Shown here: positions 33,205 through 43,775 of the stretch, in pieces
How positions within the stretch are numbered: the first letter of the stretch is position 1
How the letters are laid out: every line of letters begins with the position of its first letter
From: Carnobacteriaceae bacterium zg-C25
Lineage (GTDB): Bacteria > Bacillota > Bacilli > Lactobacillales > Aerococcaceae
NCBI GenBank assembly: GCA_017945845.1
Contig: CP072828.1
Span: 806,001-870,000 of the forward strand
Reading direction: 5' to 3'
DNA length: 64,000 nt
Notes under the pieces: generated by a model
What the model saw: only the letters and a program-made list of their open reading frames with translations
Database searches by the model: none
What the model was told of the DNA's origin: nothing
Translations under genes and position numbers: made by a program

Positions 33205-34632
33205 TTAAACTTCTGTTTCAAATCCTTTTAACCATTCGTAATGGAATGTACCTTCTTTATCCACGCGTTTATAAGTATGTGCACCGAAGTAATCACGTTG
33301 TGCTTGAATTAAGTTGGCTGGTAATGTTGCGCTACGGTAAGCGTCAAAATAAGTAATGGCTGCACTGAATGTTGGTACAGGGATACCGTTTTGAACGGCA
33401 AAGGCAACAATATCACGCACTGCTTGATGATATTCTTTTGTAATGTTTAAGAAATAGTCATCCAACAATAAGTTTTCCAACTCAGGATTTTTAGTGTAGG
33501 CATCTGTAATTTTTTGTAAAAATTGCGCACGAATGATGCAACCTGCACGGAAAATTTTAGCAATTTCTCCGTAATTTAATCCCCAGTTATACTCTGCACT
33601 TGCTACGCGCATTTGGGCAAATCCTTGTGCGTAACTCATAATTTTACTAAAGTATAACGCTTTACGAACATTTTCAATAAATGCCGCTTTATCTTCTACT
33701 GACGCTACTGCAACACTTGGTAAAATCGTTGATGCTTTAACGCGTTCTTGTTTAAACGTTGAAATGAATCGCGCAAATACAGATTCTGTAATTAAGGATA
33801 ACGGCACACCTAAGTCTAAGGCGTTTTGTGATGTCCATTTTCCAGTCCCTTTATTTCCAGCACTATCTAAAATCACATCAACCATTGGTTTAGCAGTATC
33901 TTTGTCATATTTTGTTAAAATATCTGCTGTAATTTCCATTAAGTAACTGTCTAATTCACCAGCATTCCACTCTTTGAAAATACGAGCAACTTCTTCCATT
34001 GGTAAACCTAATGCGTTACGTAACAAATCATATGATTCAGCAATCAACTGCATGTCGCCATACTCAATACCGTTATGTACCATCTTCACGTAATGTCCCG
34101 CACCATTTTCACCAATATAAGTAACACATGGTTGTCCATCGTTTGCTTTTGCAGCAATTTCTTCTAAAATTGGCGCCACTAATTCATACGCTTCTTTTTG
34201 TCCACCCGGCATGATTGCAGGGCCTTTTAACGCACCTTCTTCACCACCAGAAACACCTGTACCAATAAAGTTAATGCCTGAATCGGCTAACTCCGCATTA
34301 CGACGAATGGTGTCTTTAAAGAATGTGTTTCCACCATCAATTAAAATATCGCCTTTATCTAAATGTGGTAATAGCGCTTGAATGGTTGCGTCTGTTGGTT
34401 TTCCCGCTTGTACCATTAATAAAATACGACGTGGTGTTTCTAACGACGCCACAAACTCTTCAATCGTGTACGTTGGCACTAGTTTTTTATCAGGATGTTC
34501 TGCAATGACCGCATCCGTTTTTGAACCAGTACGGTTAAAAATGGACACCGAATACCCTCTACTTTCAATATTTAATGCTAAATTTTTTCCCATGACGGCC
34601 ATGCCGACCACGCCAATTTGTTGTTTTGACAT
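33205..34632 (-). CDS. gnd: 6-Phosphogluconate dehydrogenase (decarboxylating)
   Basis: A 475-residue enzyme of normal length. The NADP-binding motif [15 protein letters not shown] lies at residues 7-21, [11 protein letters not shown] is near 127, and the catalytic region is [14 protein letters not shown] near 184. It oxidises 6-phosphogluconate to ribulose-5-phosphate with NADPH and CO2 release in the pentose phosphate pathway. It has its own promoter region and terminator and no operon partner. Confidence 0.97.
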   Translation of the reverse strand: MSKQQIGVVGMAVMGKNLALNIESRGYSVSIFNRTGSKTDAVIAEHPDKKLVPTYTIEEFVASLETPRRILLMVQAGKPTDATIQALLPHLDKGDILIDGGNTFFKDTIRRNAELADSGINFIGTGVSGGEEGALKGPAIMPGGQKEAYELVAPILEEIAAKANDGQPCVTYIGENGAGHYVKMVHNGIEYGDMQLIAESYDLLRNALGLPMEEVARIFKEWNAGELDSYLMEITADILTKYDKDTAKPMVDVILDSAGNKGTGKWTSQNALDLGVPLSLITESVFARFISTFKQERVKASTILPSVAVASVEDKAAFIENVRKALYFSKIMSYAQGFAQMRVASAEYNWGLNYGEIAKIFRAGCIIRAQFLQKITDAYTKNPELENLLLDDYFLNITKEYHQAVRDIVAFAVQNGIPVPTFSAAITYFDAYRSATLPANLIQAQRDYFGAHTYKRVDKEGTFHYEWLKGFETEV

Positions 34633-34651
34633 ATTTAACTCCTTGTTGTGT

Positions 34652-34682
34652 TGTAATGTGCATCATTTGACATCACATTACA
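34652..34682 (-). promoter_or_regulatory. Inverted repeat in the gnd 5' leader
   Basis: TGTAATGTG (34652-34660) and CACATTACA (34674-34682) are perfect inverted copies around a 13-base loop, between a TATAAT-like box (about 34697-34702, minus) and the gnd ribosome site. It is either an mRNA hairpin or an operator. Confidence 0.45.
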
Positions 34683-34755
34683 AAAAATTGTGATTTTATT
34701 ATATCGTAATCTGTTTATTTTGAATAGAAAAGTACATGATAATGAAAAGATTTTC

Positions 34756-35073
34756 TTATTTTTTAAGCTTTTTCATTGCAAAGTAGGCAACACCACCACA
34801 TAAATACCCAATTAACGTATAGTGTTGTGTGCCAAAACTACTCAAGCCATCATTTTTTGTAAACCATTCCATCGCAACAAATAAATTTTGAAAAAATAGA
34901 AATCCAAAAAGCAATAAGGCAACACCGTATAAAATCAGTTTACGATCTACGCCTTTTTGCTGAGTGGCTAATCGTTGATTCAAACGCTTATAGAACGTAT
35001 GCGCCAAATGAATGGTGATATAACTAAGTGCTGTAAAAAATAGAATAATCAATAAGGTAACAAAAAATACCAC
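34756..35073 (-). CDS. Small membrane protein of unknown function
   Basis: A 105-residue protein with three hydrophobic segments (residues 2-25, 48-70 and 84-98), basic residues between the first two, and a lysine-rich end (FAMKKLKK). I do not recognise a family. It lies 20 bases downstream of the aspartokinase gene with a GGAG site and is probably the last gene of the mnmE-mnmG-lysC transcript. Confidence 0.65.
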   Translation of the reverse strand: MVFFVTLLIILFFTALSYITIHLAHTFYKRLNQRLATQQKGVDRKLILYGVALLLFGFLFFQNLFVAMEWFTKNDGLSSFGTQHYTLIGYLCGGVAYFAMKKLKK

Positions 35074-35093
35074 AGTTTATCTCCTTTCGTTAT

Positions 35094-36452
35094 CTATTCC
35101 ACATCTAAAAAGAATTCTTCATAAAGTGCTTGAACGGCTGTTTTCTCATCATGTAAGGCAATACCAAACACGACACTAATTTCACTTGAACCTTGGTTGA
35201 CCATTTGAATATTTACGCCAGCTTTCGCAAACGCACGTGCTGCACGTGATAGTGTTCCGACTTCTTCAACCATTCCTTCACCAACAATCATCACTAAACA
35301 TAATGGGTCGTTAAAGTACACATCATCAACATTCAATTCATATTTAATGCGTTGTAACAAAATTTGATTTTTTTCGGGAGTCAATTGATTATCGCGTAAT
35401 AAAATCGTAATATCATCAATTCCTGATGGCATATGCTCATAACTTACATTTAAGTCTTCTAAAATCGATAATAATTTGCGACCAAAACCAACTTCACGGT
35501 TCATCAAATATTTTTCAACATGAATGCTTGTAAAACCAGTCATGCTCGCAATTCCCGTCACTAAATATTTATTGTGCGGTACACTCGTTGAAATCAATGT
35601 TCCCGGTGCTGATGGATTATTCGTATTTTTCACACGAACAGGAATCCCTTCTTCAAAAGCAGGGCGTAACGCTTCATCATGAAACACACTAAATCCAGCA
35701 TACGACAACTCACGCATTTCACGATATGTCAATTCTTCTAAACGAATTGGGTCTTCAACAATAGCCGGATTTGCCACACAAATACCGTCCACATCTGTAA
35801 AGTTTTCATATAAATGGGCCAACACCCCTTTAGCAACAATTGCACCTGTAATGTCTGATCCACCGCGCGAAAAAGTTACCACTTTTCCGTCTAGCGTGTA
35901 ACCGAAAAATCCCGGAAAGACAACTATTTCATCACGATTCGTCAACGACTTTAAGTTGTCATATGATTCAGGCAACACATCCGCATTCCCCGGCACATCA
36001 CTAACAAATAAACCTGCTTCTTTTGGGCTGACATACACAGAAGGTAGTCCCGATTGGTTAAAATACGCTGCAACTAATTTCGCATTGTTATCTTCACCAC
36101 TCGCTTTTAAGGCATCCATATAATAACTTGGTTGTGATTTATCGCCTTGCAACAATTCATCAATATTTTTTACGATAATGTCTAATACGCTTTTATTTAA
36201 TGACAGTTCATCTACCATATCACTAAAACGCGCCACAATTTTGTTGTAGACGTGGTCGTAGTTTTGGCCATCCAATGATAACTGCGCCAACTCAATTAAA
36301 AGATCGGTCACTTTATCATCTTCTTTATGTCTTTTTCCGGGAGCAGACACAACGACCACACGACGATCTGCGTCCGATTTAACAATGTTCAACACTTTTT
36401 CTAACTGTGTTGCATTTGCTAAGGAACTTCCACCAAATTTAATTACTTTCAT
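35094..36452 (-). CDS. Aspartate kinase
   Basis: A 452-residue monofunctional aspartokinase. The N-terminal MKVIKFGGSSLA and the FSRGGSDITGA segment near residue 197 form the kinase site. The C-terminal 150 residues carry two ACT domains (IHVEKYLMNREVGFGRKLL and MVNQGSSEISVVFGI). It phosphorylates aspartate at the entry to lysine, threonine and diaminopimelate synthesis and is usually feedback-inhibited through the ACT domains. It follows mnmG with a one-base gap. Subgroup (lysC, thrA or YclM type) is not certain. Confidence 0.92.
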   Translation of the reverse strand: MKVIKFGGSSLANATQLEKVLNIVKSDADRRVVVVSAPGKRHKEDDKVTDLLIELAQLSLDGQNYDHVYNKIVARFSDMVDELSLNKSVLDIIVKNIDELLQGDKSQPSYYMDALKASGEDNNAKLVAAYFNQSGLPSVYVSPKEAGLFVSDVPGNADVLPESYDNLKSLTNRDEIVVFPGFFGYTLDGKVVTFSRGGSDITGAIVAKGVLAHLYENFTDVDGICVANPAIVEDPIRLEELTYREMRELSYAGFSVFHDEALRPAFEEGIPVRVKNTNNPSAPGTLISTSVPHNKYLVTGIASMTGFTSIHVEKYLMNREVGFGRKLLSILEDLNVSYEHMPSGIDDITILLRDNQLTPEKNQILLQRIKYELNVDDVYFNDPLCLVMIVGEGMVEEVGTLSRAARAFAKAGVNIQMVNQGSSEISVVFGIALHDEKTAVQALYEEFFLDVE

Positions 36453-36453
36453 T

Positions 36454-38337
36454 TTATTCCCCTCTACCTTGTGTCATATAAATTTGTAAAATTGAAATAT
36501 CCGCCGGATTTACGCCACTAATACGGCTCGCTTGCCCAAGTGTTTCTGGCTGAATTAATTTTAAGCGCTGACGTGCTTCTGTGGCTAATCCATTAATCTC
36601 ATCGTAATTGACGAATGCTGGAATACGTTTTTCTTCCATTTTTTTCAAACGCTCCACTTTATCCACCGCCTTAGCGATATACCCTTCATACTTAATTTGA
36701 ATTTGTACTTGTTCACTCACTAGACGTGGGAGTGTGGTATCAAGCGGTGCAAATTGTAAAACATCTTCATAGGTCACTTCTGGACGTTTTAATAAATCAC
36801 TTGCTAAAACACCATCTTTTAACGGTGCCGATTGTTTTTCTTTTAAAAATTGTTGAAGCTGTTCTGTTGGTTTCAAGCGTGTTGTTTGTAAACGGGTTAC
36901 TTCAGTTTCAACAGCCTCTTTTTGTGCCATAAAACGTTCATATTGTTCATCTTTGACTAAACCGATGTGACGACCAATTTCTGTTAAACGTAAATCGGCA
37001 TTGTCGTGACGCAATAATAAGCGATATTCGGCACGTGATGTTAATAAACGGTACGGTTCAATTGTCCCTTTTGTCACTAAATCATCAATCATGACACCAA
37101 TATAAGCGTCACTACGTTTTAAAACAAGCGGTTGCTCACCTTGTACTAAACGAGCAGCATTGATACCGGCAATTAAACCTTGTCCGGCAGCTTCTTCATA
37201 CCCAGATGTTCCGTTCATTTGACCGGCTGTAAATAACCCTTTAATGCGCTTGGTTTCTAGTGATGGACGTAGTTGATGCGGCATTACCACATCATATTCA
37301 ATGGCATATCCCGAACGCATCATGACCGCATTTTCCAAACCATCAATTGTGCGTAACATCTGTTGTTGTACTTCTTCGGGTAATGAAGACGATAAACCTT
37401 GAACGTATACCTCTTGTGTATTTTCACCTTCTGGCTCTAAAAACAATTGATGACGTGGTTTATCTGCAAAACGCACAATTTTATCTTCAATTGATGGACA
37501 ATATCGAGCACCTACACCTTCAACAATTCCCGTAAACATTGGTGCACGGTGTAAATTTTCACGTATGAGCGTATGTGTTGCTTCACTCGTATACGTTAAC
37601 CAACACGGAATTTGATCGTATCGATACGTTTCATCATCACTACTAAAACTAAAGTGATTTGGTTTGTCATCTCCGGGTTGAATTTCTGTTTTACTGTAAT
37701 CAATCGATGAGGCTAACACACGAGAAGGTGTCCCCGTTTTAAACCGTGCCAATTCAAATCCAAGTTCTAATAAGTTTTCAGATAATTTAATACTTGGTTG
37801 TGAATTGTTTGGTCCAGATGAATACATCACTTCACCAATAATGATTTTACCGCGAGAACTTGTTCCAGCCGTTAAGACGACCGCTTCACTACGGTAAATG
37901 GCACCCGTATGCGTCACTACGCCACACACTTTACCATCTTCTACGATTAACCGTTCAACGACGGCTTGTTTTAGCACTAAATTTTCTTGTTGTTCAATGG
38001 TATGTTTCATTTCTTGAGCATACAAGTGTTTATCCGCTTGAGCACGTAACGCTTGAACCGCTGGACCTTTACCCGTATTTAACATACGCATTTGAATGTA
38101 GGTCTTATCAATATTTCTACCCATTTGTCCACCAAGGGCATCAATTTCACGAACAACAACACCTTTTGCTGGCCCACCAATAGACGGATTACATGGCATA
38201 AATGCTACCATATCTAAATTGATGGTTAACAATAACGTCGATACACCCATTCGCGCACTAGCCAATGCGGCTTCACTACCAGCATGTCCCGCTCCAACGA
38301 CAATGACACCATAGTGTCCTGCTTCATATGTATTCAT
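36454..38337 (-). CDS. mnmG: tRNA uridine-5-carboxymethylaminomethyl modification enzyme MnmG
   Basis: A 627-residue FAD protein. The dinucleotide-binding motif [19 protein letters not shown] begins near residue 13, followed by [13 protein letters not shown] near 47 and [16 protein letters not shown] near 370. With MnmE it installs the carboxymethylaminomethyl group at the wobble uridine of several tRNAs. It is transcribed with mnmE, which lies 73 bases upstream, and with the aspartokinase gene downstream. Confidence 0.97.
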   Translation of the reverse strand: MNTYEAGHYGVIVVGAGHAGSEAALASARMGVSTLLLTINLDMVAFMPCNPSIGGPAKGVVVREIDALGGQMGRNIDKTYIQMRMLNTGKGPAVQALRAQADKHLYAQEMKHTIEQQENLVLKQAVVERLIVEDGKVCGVVTHTGAIYRSEAVVLTAGTSSRGKIIIGEVMYSSGPNNSQPSIKLSENLLELGFELARFKTGTPSRVLASSIDYSKTEIQPGDDKPNHFSFSSDDETYRYDQIPCWLTYTSEATHTLIRENLHRAPMFTGIVEGVGARYCPSIEDKIVRFADKPRHQLFLEPEGENTQEVYVQGLSSSLPEEVQQQMLRTIDGLENAVMMRSGYAIEYDVVMPHQLRPSLETKRIKGLFTAGQMNGTSGYEEAAGQGLIAGINAARLVQGEQPLVLKRSDAYIGVMIDDLVTKGTIEPYRLLTSRAEYRLLLRHDNADLRLTEIGRHIGLVKDEQYERFMAQKEAVETEVTRLQTTRLKPTEQLQQFLKEKQSAPLKDGVLASDLLKRPEVTYEDVLQFAPLDTTLPRLVSEQVQIQIKYEGYIAKAVDKVERLKKMEEKRIPAFVNYDEINGLATEARQRLKLIQPETLGQASRISGVNPADISILQIYMTQGRGE

Positions 38338-38410
38338 CTTTTACTCCTTCTCTTTGGCTTCTTTTATGAACAGACTGTGTACAACACTACACTTTCACAA
38401 AAGACATTCT

Positions 38411-39793
38411 CTATTTTCCAAGACAGAATTGACTAAATAACTCTGTTAATAATTCATCTTGTACCGTCTCACCCGTAATTTCACCTAACAATTCCCATGC
38501 TCGTGTCATATCAATTTGAATTAAGTCAACTGGTACGTCCATCTCAACCGCTTCTAAAACGTCATCCAGTCGTTCAATCGCTTCTTGAATCAAGGCGATA
38601 TGACGCACGTTCGACACGAACGAAGCATCTTTGTCATTCACATTTCCTGCAAAAAACCATTCTGCAATCTTTTCTTCTAATGTATCGATACCAAAATGAT
38701 TTAATACAGACAATTCGATAACCGTTGATGCATCAACATATTTTAGTAACTCGTCACGATTTAATTGTCCAACTAAGTCCATTTTGTTCAATAAAACGAG
38801 TCGTTTTTTATGTGCGGTCATTTCTAATAGTGCAATATCTTCTTGGGATAATGGTTCAGATTGATTTAACACAACCATTACAAAGTCAGCTTGCTCTACC
38901 GCTAATTTACTACGTTCTACACCGATTTGTTCAACAACGTCATCCGTTTGACGAATCCCCGCCGTATCCACTAATTTTAACGGCACGCCACGCACGTTCA
39001 CATACTCTTCAATGGTGTCACGGGTCGTTCCCGCAATATCGGTAACAATTGCTTTATCTTCTTTTAACAGGCGATTTAACAAACTAGATTTCCCAACGTT
39101 TGGACGACCAACTATTGCCGTTTGTAACCCGTCACGCAATATTTTTCCTTGCTGTGCATTTTGTAGCAATTTTTCTAAGTCACGCTTAACTACCACAGCA
39201 CGTTCCTTCATTAACGACAACGTCATTTCTTCAACCGCATCATATTCCGGATAGTCAATGTTCACTTCTACTTGTGCCAATGTGTTTAAAATATCTTGAC
39301 GAACGGATTTAATCATTTTTGACAACTGTCCATCGACTTGTTTTAGTGCTAACGTCATTGACGTGTCTGTTTTAGCACGAATCAAATCCATCACCGCTTC
39401 AGCTTGCGATAAGTCAATTCGCCCATTTAAAAAAGCACGCTTTGTGAATTCTCCGGGTTGCGCTAATCTGGCACCGTGTTGTAAAACGGTTTGCAACACT
39501 TGGTTGACGACCACCATACCGCCGTGACAATTGATTTCTACCACGTCTTCGCGCGTAAATGTTTTCGGTGCTCTCAAAACTGAAACCATCACCTCATCAA
39601 TTACTTTCCCATTATTTTTTGGGTTAATAATATGCCCGTAATGAATGGTATGTGTCTCAACACGTGTCAAATCTTTATTTTTAAACAAAGTATTAGCGAT
39701 TTCAACGGCTTTTGTCCCACTTAAACGAACAATCCCAATGGCACCTTCACCAAGTGCGGTTGAAATGGCTGCAATTGTATCAAACTCAAACAT
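38411..39793 (-). CDS. mnmE: tRNA modification GTPase MnmE
   Basis: A 460-residue protein. An N-terminal formyl-THF binding domain begins [17 protein letters not shown] and contains the [20 protein letters not shown] motif near residue 118. A GTPase domain carries [12 protein letters not shown] near 225, DIAGTTRD near 248 and DTAG. The protein ends CLGK, the conserved redox-active tail. It forms the wobble-uridine modification complex with MnmG. AAAGGAG precedes the ATG. Confidence 0.97.
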   Translation of the reverse strand: MFEFDTIAAISTALGEGAIGIVRLSGTKAVEIANTLFKNKDLTRVETHTIHYGHIINPKNNGKVIDEVMVSVLRAPKTFTREDVVEINCHGGMVVVNQVLQTVLQHGARLAQPGEFTKRAFLNGRIDLSQAEAVMDLIRAKTDTSMTLALKQVDGQLSKMIKSVRQDILNTLAQVEVNIDYPEYDAVEEMTLSLMKERAVVVKRDLEKLLQNAQQGKILRDGLQTAIVGRPNVGKSSLLNRLLKEDKAIVTDIAGTTRDTIEEYVNVRGVPLKLVDTAGIRQTDDVVEQIGVERSKLAVEQADFVMVVLNQSEPLSQEDIALLEMTAHKKRLVLLNKMDLVGQLNRDELLKYVDASTVIELSVLNHFGIDTLEEKIAEWFFAGNVNDKDASFVSNVRHIALIQEAIERLDDVLEAVEMDVPVDLIQIDMTRAWELLGEITGETVQDELLTELFSQFCLGK

Positions 39794-39942
39794 CTATTTA
39801 CTCCTTTAAAATTTTGTGATTTATCATTGAGCCTTCATTTCTAATTTCGGTTAACTAACTTTTCCTACTGCTTCTTTAAGTTGTTAAAACAACACTATCA
39901 GCATAACTTGCTTTGAATCGAACGATAGAGCAACTCACCACC

Positions 39943-40274
39943 CGTAACTCGCTTTGCGTCGAACGATAGAACAACTCACTTGCGTTCGTTGCAAGGACTG
40001 GTACTCGAACGCTTCACGTTCTGCGTCCCATACTACATCCGTACGCATTAAAAATGCTACGGCTTTTTGACACCCTGTGTCAGTCTCATCTCACTTGCGT
40101 TCGCTGTAAGGGCTGGTACTCGAACGTTCCACGTTCTGCGTCCCATACTACATCCGTAACTCGCTTCTCGTCGAACGATAGAACAACTCACTTACGTTCG
40201 TTGCAAGGACTGGTACTCAAACGTTTCACGTTCTGCGTCCCATACTACATCCGTACGCATTAAAAATGCTACGG
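39943..40274. repeat. Three-unit intergenic repeat upstream of mnmE
   Basis: Two nearly identical 98-base copies (39943-40040 and 40155-40252) and a shorter middle copy (about 40087-40154) share ACTCACTTGCG, AAGGACTGGTACTC and TTCTGCGTCCCATACTAC. After copies 1 and 3 a hairpin CCGTACGCATT/AATGCTACGG follows (40039-40062 and 40251-40274). A decayed start of another copy is seen at 39903-39935. The GC content is higher than the surroundings. No protein fits it in either strand. Confidence 0.75.
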
Positions 40275-40281
40275 CTGTAGC

Positions 40282-40385
40282 AAAAAAGTGCATACTTCGC
40301 CCCCTCATAACAAAGGACAAAGAAGCACTTTCACTGCTTACTTATTTAACTGCCTTTATCATACCAAAAATATAAGGAAAATCAA
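40282..40385 (-). ncRNA. Short leader or small RNA ending in a terminator-like hairpin
   Basis: On the minus strand TTGATT (40380-40385) and TATGAT (40358-40363, preceded by TGG) are 16 bases apart. About 20 bases into the transcript, AAAGTGC (40325-40331) pairs with GCACTTT (40285-40291) across a 33-base loop containing TTC/GAAG, followed by a T-run. The result would be an RNA of about 70 bases, or an attenuator ahead of the repeat block and mnmE. Confidence 0.45.
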
Positions 40386-40625
40386 GGGAAATGTACGCTG
40401 AATAGATGATATCTCCAATCATTTAACCATTGTATCGCACATTATTTTAACTTACTGTCAAAATCGGATTTAACACGTTATCTATAATTTATGATTCGCC
40501 TAACTGTCTTTCATTTTTACCTAATTTCAGCATTTGATTAGACAATGTAATTAGCGCTTCGTCAAATCTTTTTAAAACATAAACAAATACAGTCAAAAGG
40601 TATTCATCGCCCAACATCAAATTAA
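40386..40625. other. Intergenic stretch with one possible tiny frame
   Basis: No clear gene is seen. A minus-strand frame at 40489-40617 (42 residues, containing YLLTVFVYVLKRFDEALITL) has coding-like composition but no ribosome site and starts against the nrdF terminator. It may be a remnant of a lost gene. Confidence 0.25.
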
Positions 40626-40665
40626 CGAAAAAAGACTGTTGACACTTTCTTGTTGTCAACAGTCT
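40626..40665 (-). terminator. Terminator of nrdF
   Basis: Reading minus, AGACTGTTGACA pairs with TGTCAACAGTCT around a short loop and is followed by TTTTT. It lies about 40 bases after the nrdF stop. Confidence 0.9.
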
Positions 40666-40703
40666 AAATGTACCACTAACTGCATTATCGGCACATGTTC
40701 ATT

Positions 40704-41714
40704 TTACCATTTTGAATAATCGTCATCTTCCATCGCTTCAACGGCACCTAATAAATAACCGTTTCCGACTTGTGAGAAGAAATCGTGGTTTGATGTTCCC
40801 GTTGAAATACCGTTCATTACAATTGGGTCAACATCTTCTGCTGTATCTGGGAACAGTGGATCAAAACCTAGGTTTTGTAAAGCTTTATTTGCATTGTAAC
40901 GAATAAAAACTTTTACTTTTTCCGTCCAGCCAATTTGATCGTAAATCGATTGTGTATATTTCACTTCGTTTTGGTATAACTCCAAACATAAGTTGAATAC
41001 CCACATTTTTAATTCTTCTTGCTCTTTTTCGCTTAATTCTTCATAACCTAATTGGAATTTATAGCCTGTATACGTTCCATGGACTGACTCGTCACGAATA
41101 ATCAATTTAATGATTTCTGCAACGTTAGCTAATTTATTGTTCCCTAAGTAATACAACGGTGTAAAGAATCCACTATAAAACAGGAACGTTTCTAACATTA
41201 CGGAAGCAACTTTCATTTTTAATTCATCTTTACTTTGATAAATTTCATTGATACGTCTTGCTTTGTATTGTAAATACTCGTTTGTGTTTGTCCATTCAAA
41301 AATATCTTCAATTTCTGCTTTGGTGTTCAATGTCGTAAAAATTGTCGAATAACTTTTGGCGTGTACAGATTCCATAAATTGAATGTTGTTCCATACCGCT
41401 TCTTCGTGTTGTGTACGCACGTAGTCTTTCATCAACGTCGCACCTTCTTCAGATTGTAACGTGTCCAATAACGTTAACCCACCAAAAACTTTTCCAACAA
41501 CATCTCTTTCTTGTTCAGAAAGTGTACGCCAGTCGTCCAAATCATTTGACACAGGAATACGGGTATCTAACCAAAATTGCTCGGTCAATTTTTCCCAAGT
41601 TAATTTATCAATCATATCTTCAACTTGGTTCCAGTCAATCGCTTTATAATACTCAACGACATGTGGGTAATTTTTTGCACTTAAAATCTGATTAAAATAT
41701 TTCTTTTCACTCAT
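40704..41714 (-). CDS. nrdF: Class Ib ribonucleotide reductase beta subunit
   Basis: A 336-residue NrdF. Metal ligands and the radical Tyr are seen in the family segments GLTLLDTLQSEEGA near residue 78, FMESVHAKSYSTIF near 114 and RDESVHGTYTGYK near 209. It carries the dimanganese or diiron tyrosyl radical that starts reduction of ribonucleoside diphosphates by NrdE. The start is set at MSEKKYF with AAGGTG six bases before; a GTG three codons upstream is weaker. nrdE, nrdH and nrdI are not adjacent, so this is a lone beta-subunit gene. Confidence 0.94.
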   Translation of the reverse strand: MSEKKYFNQILSAKNYPHVVEYYKAIDWNQVEDMIDKLTWEKLTEQFWLDTRIPVSNDLDDWRTLSEQERDVVGKVFGGLTLLDTLQSEEGATLMKDYVRTQHEEAVWNNIQFMESVHAKSYSTIFTTLNTKAEIEDIFEWTNTNEYLQYKARRINEIYQSKDELKMKVASVMLETFLFYSGFFTPLYYLGNNKLANVAEIIKLIIRDESVHGTYTGYKFQLGYEELSEKEQEELKMWVFNLCLELYQNEVKYTQSIYDQIGWTEKVKVFIRYNANKALQNLGFDPLFPDTAEDVDPIVMNGISTGTSNHDFFSQVGNGYLLGAVEAMEDDDYSKW

Positions 41715-41785
41715 TTTTTTCACCTTATTTTATAAAATCATCGTCTACTACATTACTACATTTTCACGAAAAAATCAACCACACA

Positions 41786-41832
41786 CCACAATATATACAA
41801 CACAGTCGATTATGTTTTTCTATATCTTGTGT
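41786..41832 (-). promoter_or_regulatory. Two NrdR-like boxes upstream of nrdF
   Basis: Measured on the + strand against the NrdR consensus acaCwAtATaTwGtgt, the copy at 41786-41801 matches well through CACAATATATA but poorly at its last four bases. The copy at 41817-41832 matches 12 of its last 13 positions. The two are exactly 31 bases apart, the usual NrdR spacing of about three helical turns. A TTGATT/TAATGT promoter with 17-base spacing follows towards nrdF. The second box overlaps the end of the S9 peptidase gene. Confidence 0.65.
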
Positions 41833-43775
41833 TGTGTAAACCAGTCTGTAATAGCGGCTAATCTGGCTAAACGCAAGTTAGGTAACCCTTCACGAGATAA
41901 GCCGTGAGAAGATTGTGGGAACGTTATCAATTTTGTAGCGACACCATTGCGTTTTAAAGCGTTATACATTTGTTGACCTTGTTCTAATGGGCAACGCAAA
42001 TCACTTTGTCCGTGCAACACTAATAGTGGTGTTTCAACCTGATGCGCATGCGCTAACGGTGACATCTCCCATAAACGTTTAACATTGGATAAATCATTTT
42101 GTAATTGATTTTCAACGAAAGCAAAACCAATATCACTCACACCATAGAAACTAATCCAGTTAGAAATACTACGCTGTGTTACCGCAGCGGTAAAACGATT
42201 CGTTTGCGTTACAATCCAATTGGTCATAAAACCACCGTAACTACCACCCGTTACAAACACATTTTTCGTATCAATATTTTTGTCTTTTTCTAAAATGTCA
42301 TCAACCGCCAACATTAAATCATCGTAATCATGATTACCGTAATCGCCTAAAATGCTTGCGACAAATTTTTGACCGTAACCATTACCACCACGCGGATTAA
42401 CCATTAACACCGCATAGCCTTTTGCCGCTAAACTTTGCATTTCATGGAAGAACGATTCACCATAAGCCACTTGTGGTCCACCGTGAACATACAACACTAA
42501 TGGGTAGTTTTCGCTCACATCTGTCGGTTTTAAATACCATGCTTGAATATCCCAATTGTCATATCCTTTAAAGTAATACATTTCTGGTGTGACAATTGTC
42601 GTTTCGTTTTCAAATGCTTCGTTTGGATTATACAATACGTCTAGCGTATTCGTTTCTGTTTGCCACAAACCCACAACACTTGGCTGCGTTAATGTTGAAT
42701 AGGTCAATGCGACATCTGTATCAAAAGCATTGTATACCGCACTAGTGATGTGTAATCGTTCATCAATAACGTTTGTTAACGTACCATCTAAACGCATTGT
42801 ATACAATTGAACTTTTCCGTGTTCTGTTGCGCTAAATACAAATGTGTCGTCACTAACAAAAGATACGTCAACACCCGTTACATTTTGTTGTGTATCGGCA
42901 ACTAATAAATCACCCGGTTCTAAATCAATACCTTTTGTTAAGTTAGTCAATGTTGATGTCGCAACATCTAATGCGTAGAAATTTGTTTGCGTCACAAAAC
43001 CATAAGAAAAATCATGTCCGGCTAAAACAAATGTTTTTTCATCAGGACTACTTGCAACAAAAGCATACGTCCCCTCTTTTTTATCGATTAACTTTTTGAC
43101 CTGTTTTGTTTCTACATCAAATACATACGGTGTACTTTTTGAAAAAGCAAATTCATCTTCCACACTATCACTTTGATTGAACACAATAAAATCATGCTCT
43201 TTTGATACATAAGATAAACCGAATGGGTAATCAAATGTGTGAATATCACTCACTTCTTTTGTTTCAATATTCACTTTTTTCAATGCATAAGTGTTTTCTG
43301 TTGGAATAACACCTCTACCGTCCAACTGATAAGTGATTTTTTCAATGACCACTTCTTTTGGAAAATCATTTTCTTTTTCATCCTTTTCAGGAGATTGACT
43401 CACAACAAAATAAATGTATTTGCCATCAATACTCCACACGTATTGACCAACACCATCTTTTTCGCTCGTTAATTGAACGGCTGATCCACCATCTAGCGCC
43501 ATTATTGCCAATTGCATTTTTTTATCCGCATTGTCATTCGTTAAAAAACTAATGTACGCTTTTTGTGGCGACATTTGTAAAGCCGTATTCACCGTCCCGT
43601 TGTCTCCCCAGTTTTTAACCACTTTACTATGACGATTCACACTTTTAATGGCTGTCACATAATCATTTTCTTTTTCACGCATTTGTGTTTCAACAAAAAA
43701 CACATCATCATGTGACACAACCGCTTGTGCCACACTTTTCAATTCAAACAATGAACGATCTTCAATTTTTTTCAT
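41820..43775 (-). CDS. S9 family (prolyl oligopeptidase-type) peptidase
   Basis: A 651-residue two-domain protein. The first 390 residues form a beta-propeller-like region and the last 250 an alpha/beta hydrolase. The nucleophile is in VTGGSYGGFMTN near residue 516, the acid in VLHGQSDLRCPLEQ near 598 and the histidine in PQSSHGLSREG near 630. It is similar in layout to YuxL and acylaminoacyl peptidases and probably trims peptides in the cytoplasm. Its start overlaps the end of the EamA exporter gene by 14 bases. Confidence 0.9.
   Translation of the reverse strand: MKKIEDRSLFELKSVAQAVVSHDDVFFVETQMREKENDYVTAIKSVNRHSKVVKNWGDNGTVNTALQMSPQKAYISFLTNDNADKKMQLAIMALDGGSAVQLTSEKDGVGQYVWSIDGKYIYFVVSQSPEKDEKENDFPKEVVIEKITYQLDGRGVIPTENTYALKKVNIETKEVSDIHTFDYPFGLSYVSKEHDFIVFNQSDSVEDEFAFSKSTPYVFDVETKQVKKLIDKKEGTYAFVASSPDEKTFVLAGHDFSYGFVTQTNFYALDVATSTLTNLTKGIDLEPGDLLVADTQQNVTGVDVSFVSDDTFVFSATEHGKVQLYTMRLDGTLTNVIDERLHITSAVYNAFDTDVALTYSTLTQPSVVGLWQTETNTLDVLYNPNEAFENETTIVTPEMYYFKGYDNWDIQAWYLKPTDVSENYPLVLYVHGGPQVAYGESFFHEMQSLAAKGYAVLMVNPRGGNGYGQKFVASILGDYGNHDYDDLMLAVDDILEKDKNIDTKNVFVTGGSYGGFMTNWIVTQTNRFTAAVTQRSISNWISFYGVSDIGFAFVENQLQNDLSNVKRLWEMSPLAHAHQVETPLLVLHGQSDLRCPLEQGQQMYNALKRNGVATKLITFPQSSHGLSREGLPNLRLARLAAITDWFTQHKI

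Noticed and set aside
40054-40263. A 69-residue plus-strand frame across the mnmE-leader repeats
   Set aside because: It crosses repeat boundaries, has no ribosome site, and its composition simply reflects the repeats.
39943-40274. tRNA-like resemblance of the repeats (reverse complement contains a GTTCGAGTACC-like loop)
   Set aside because: No acceptor stem, D-arm or anticodon arm can be formed around it; the likeness is limited to one short string.
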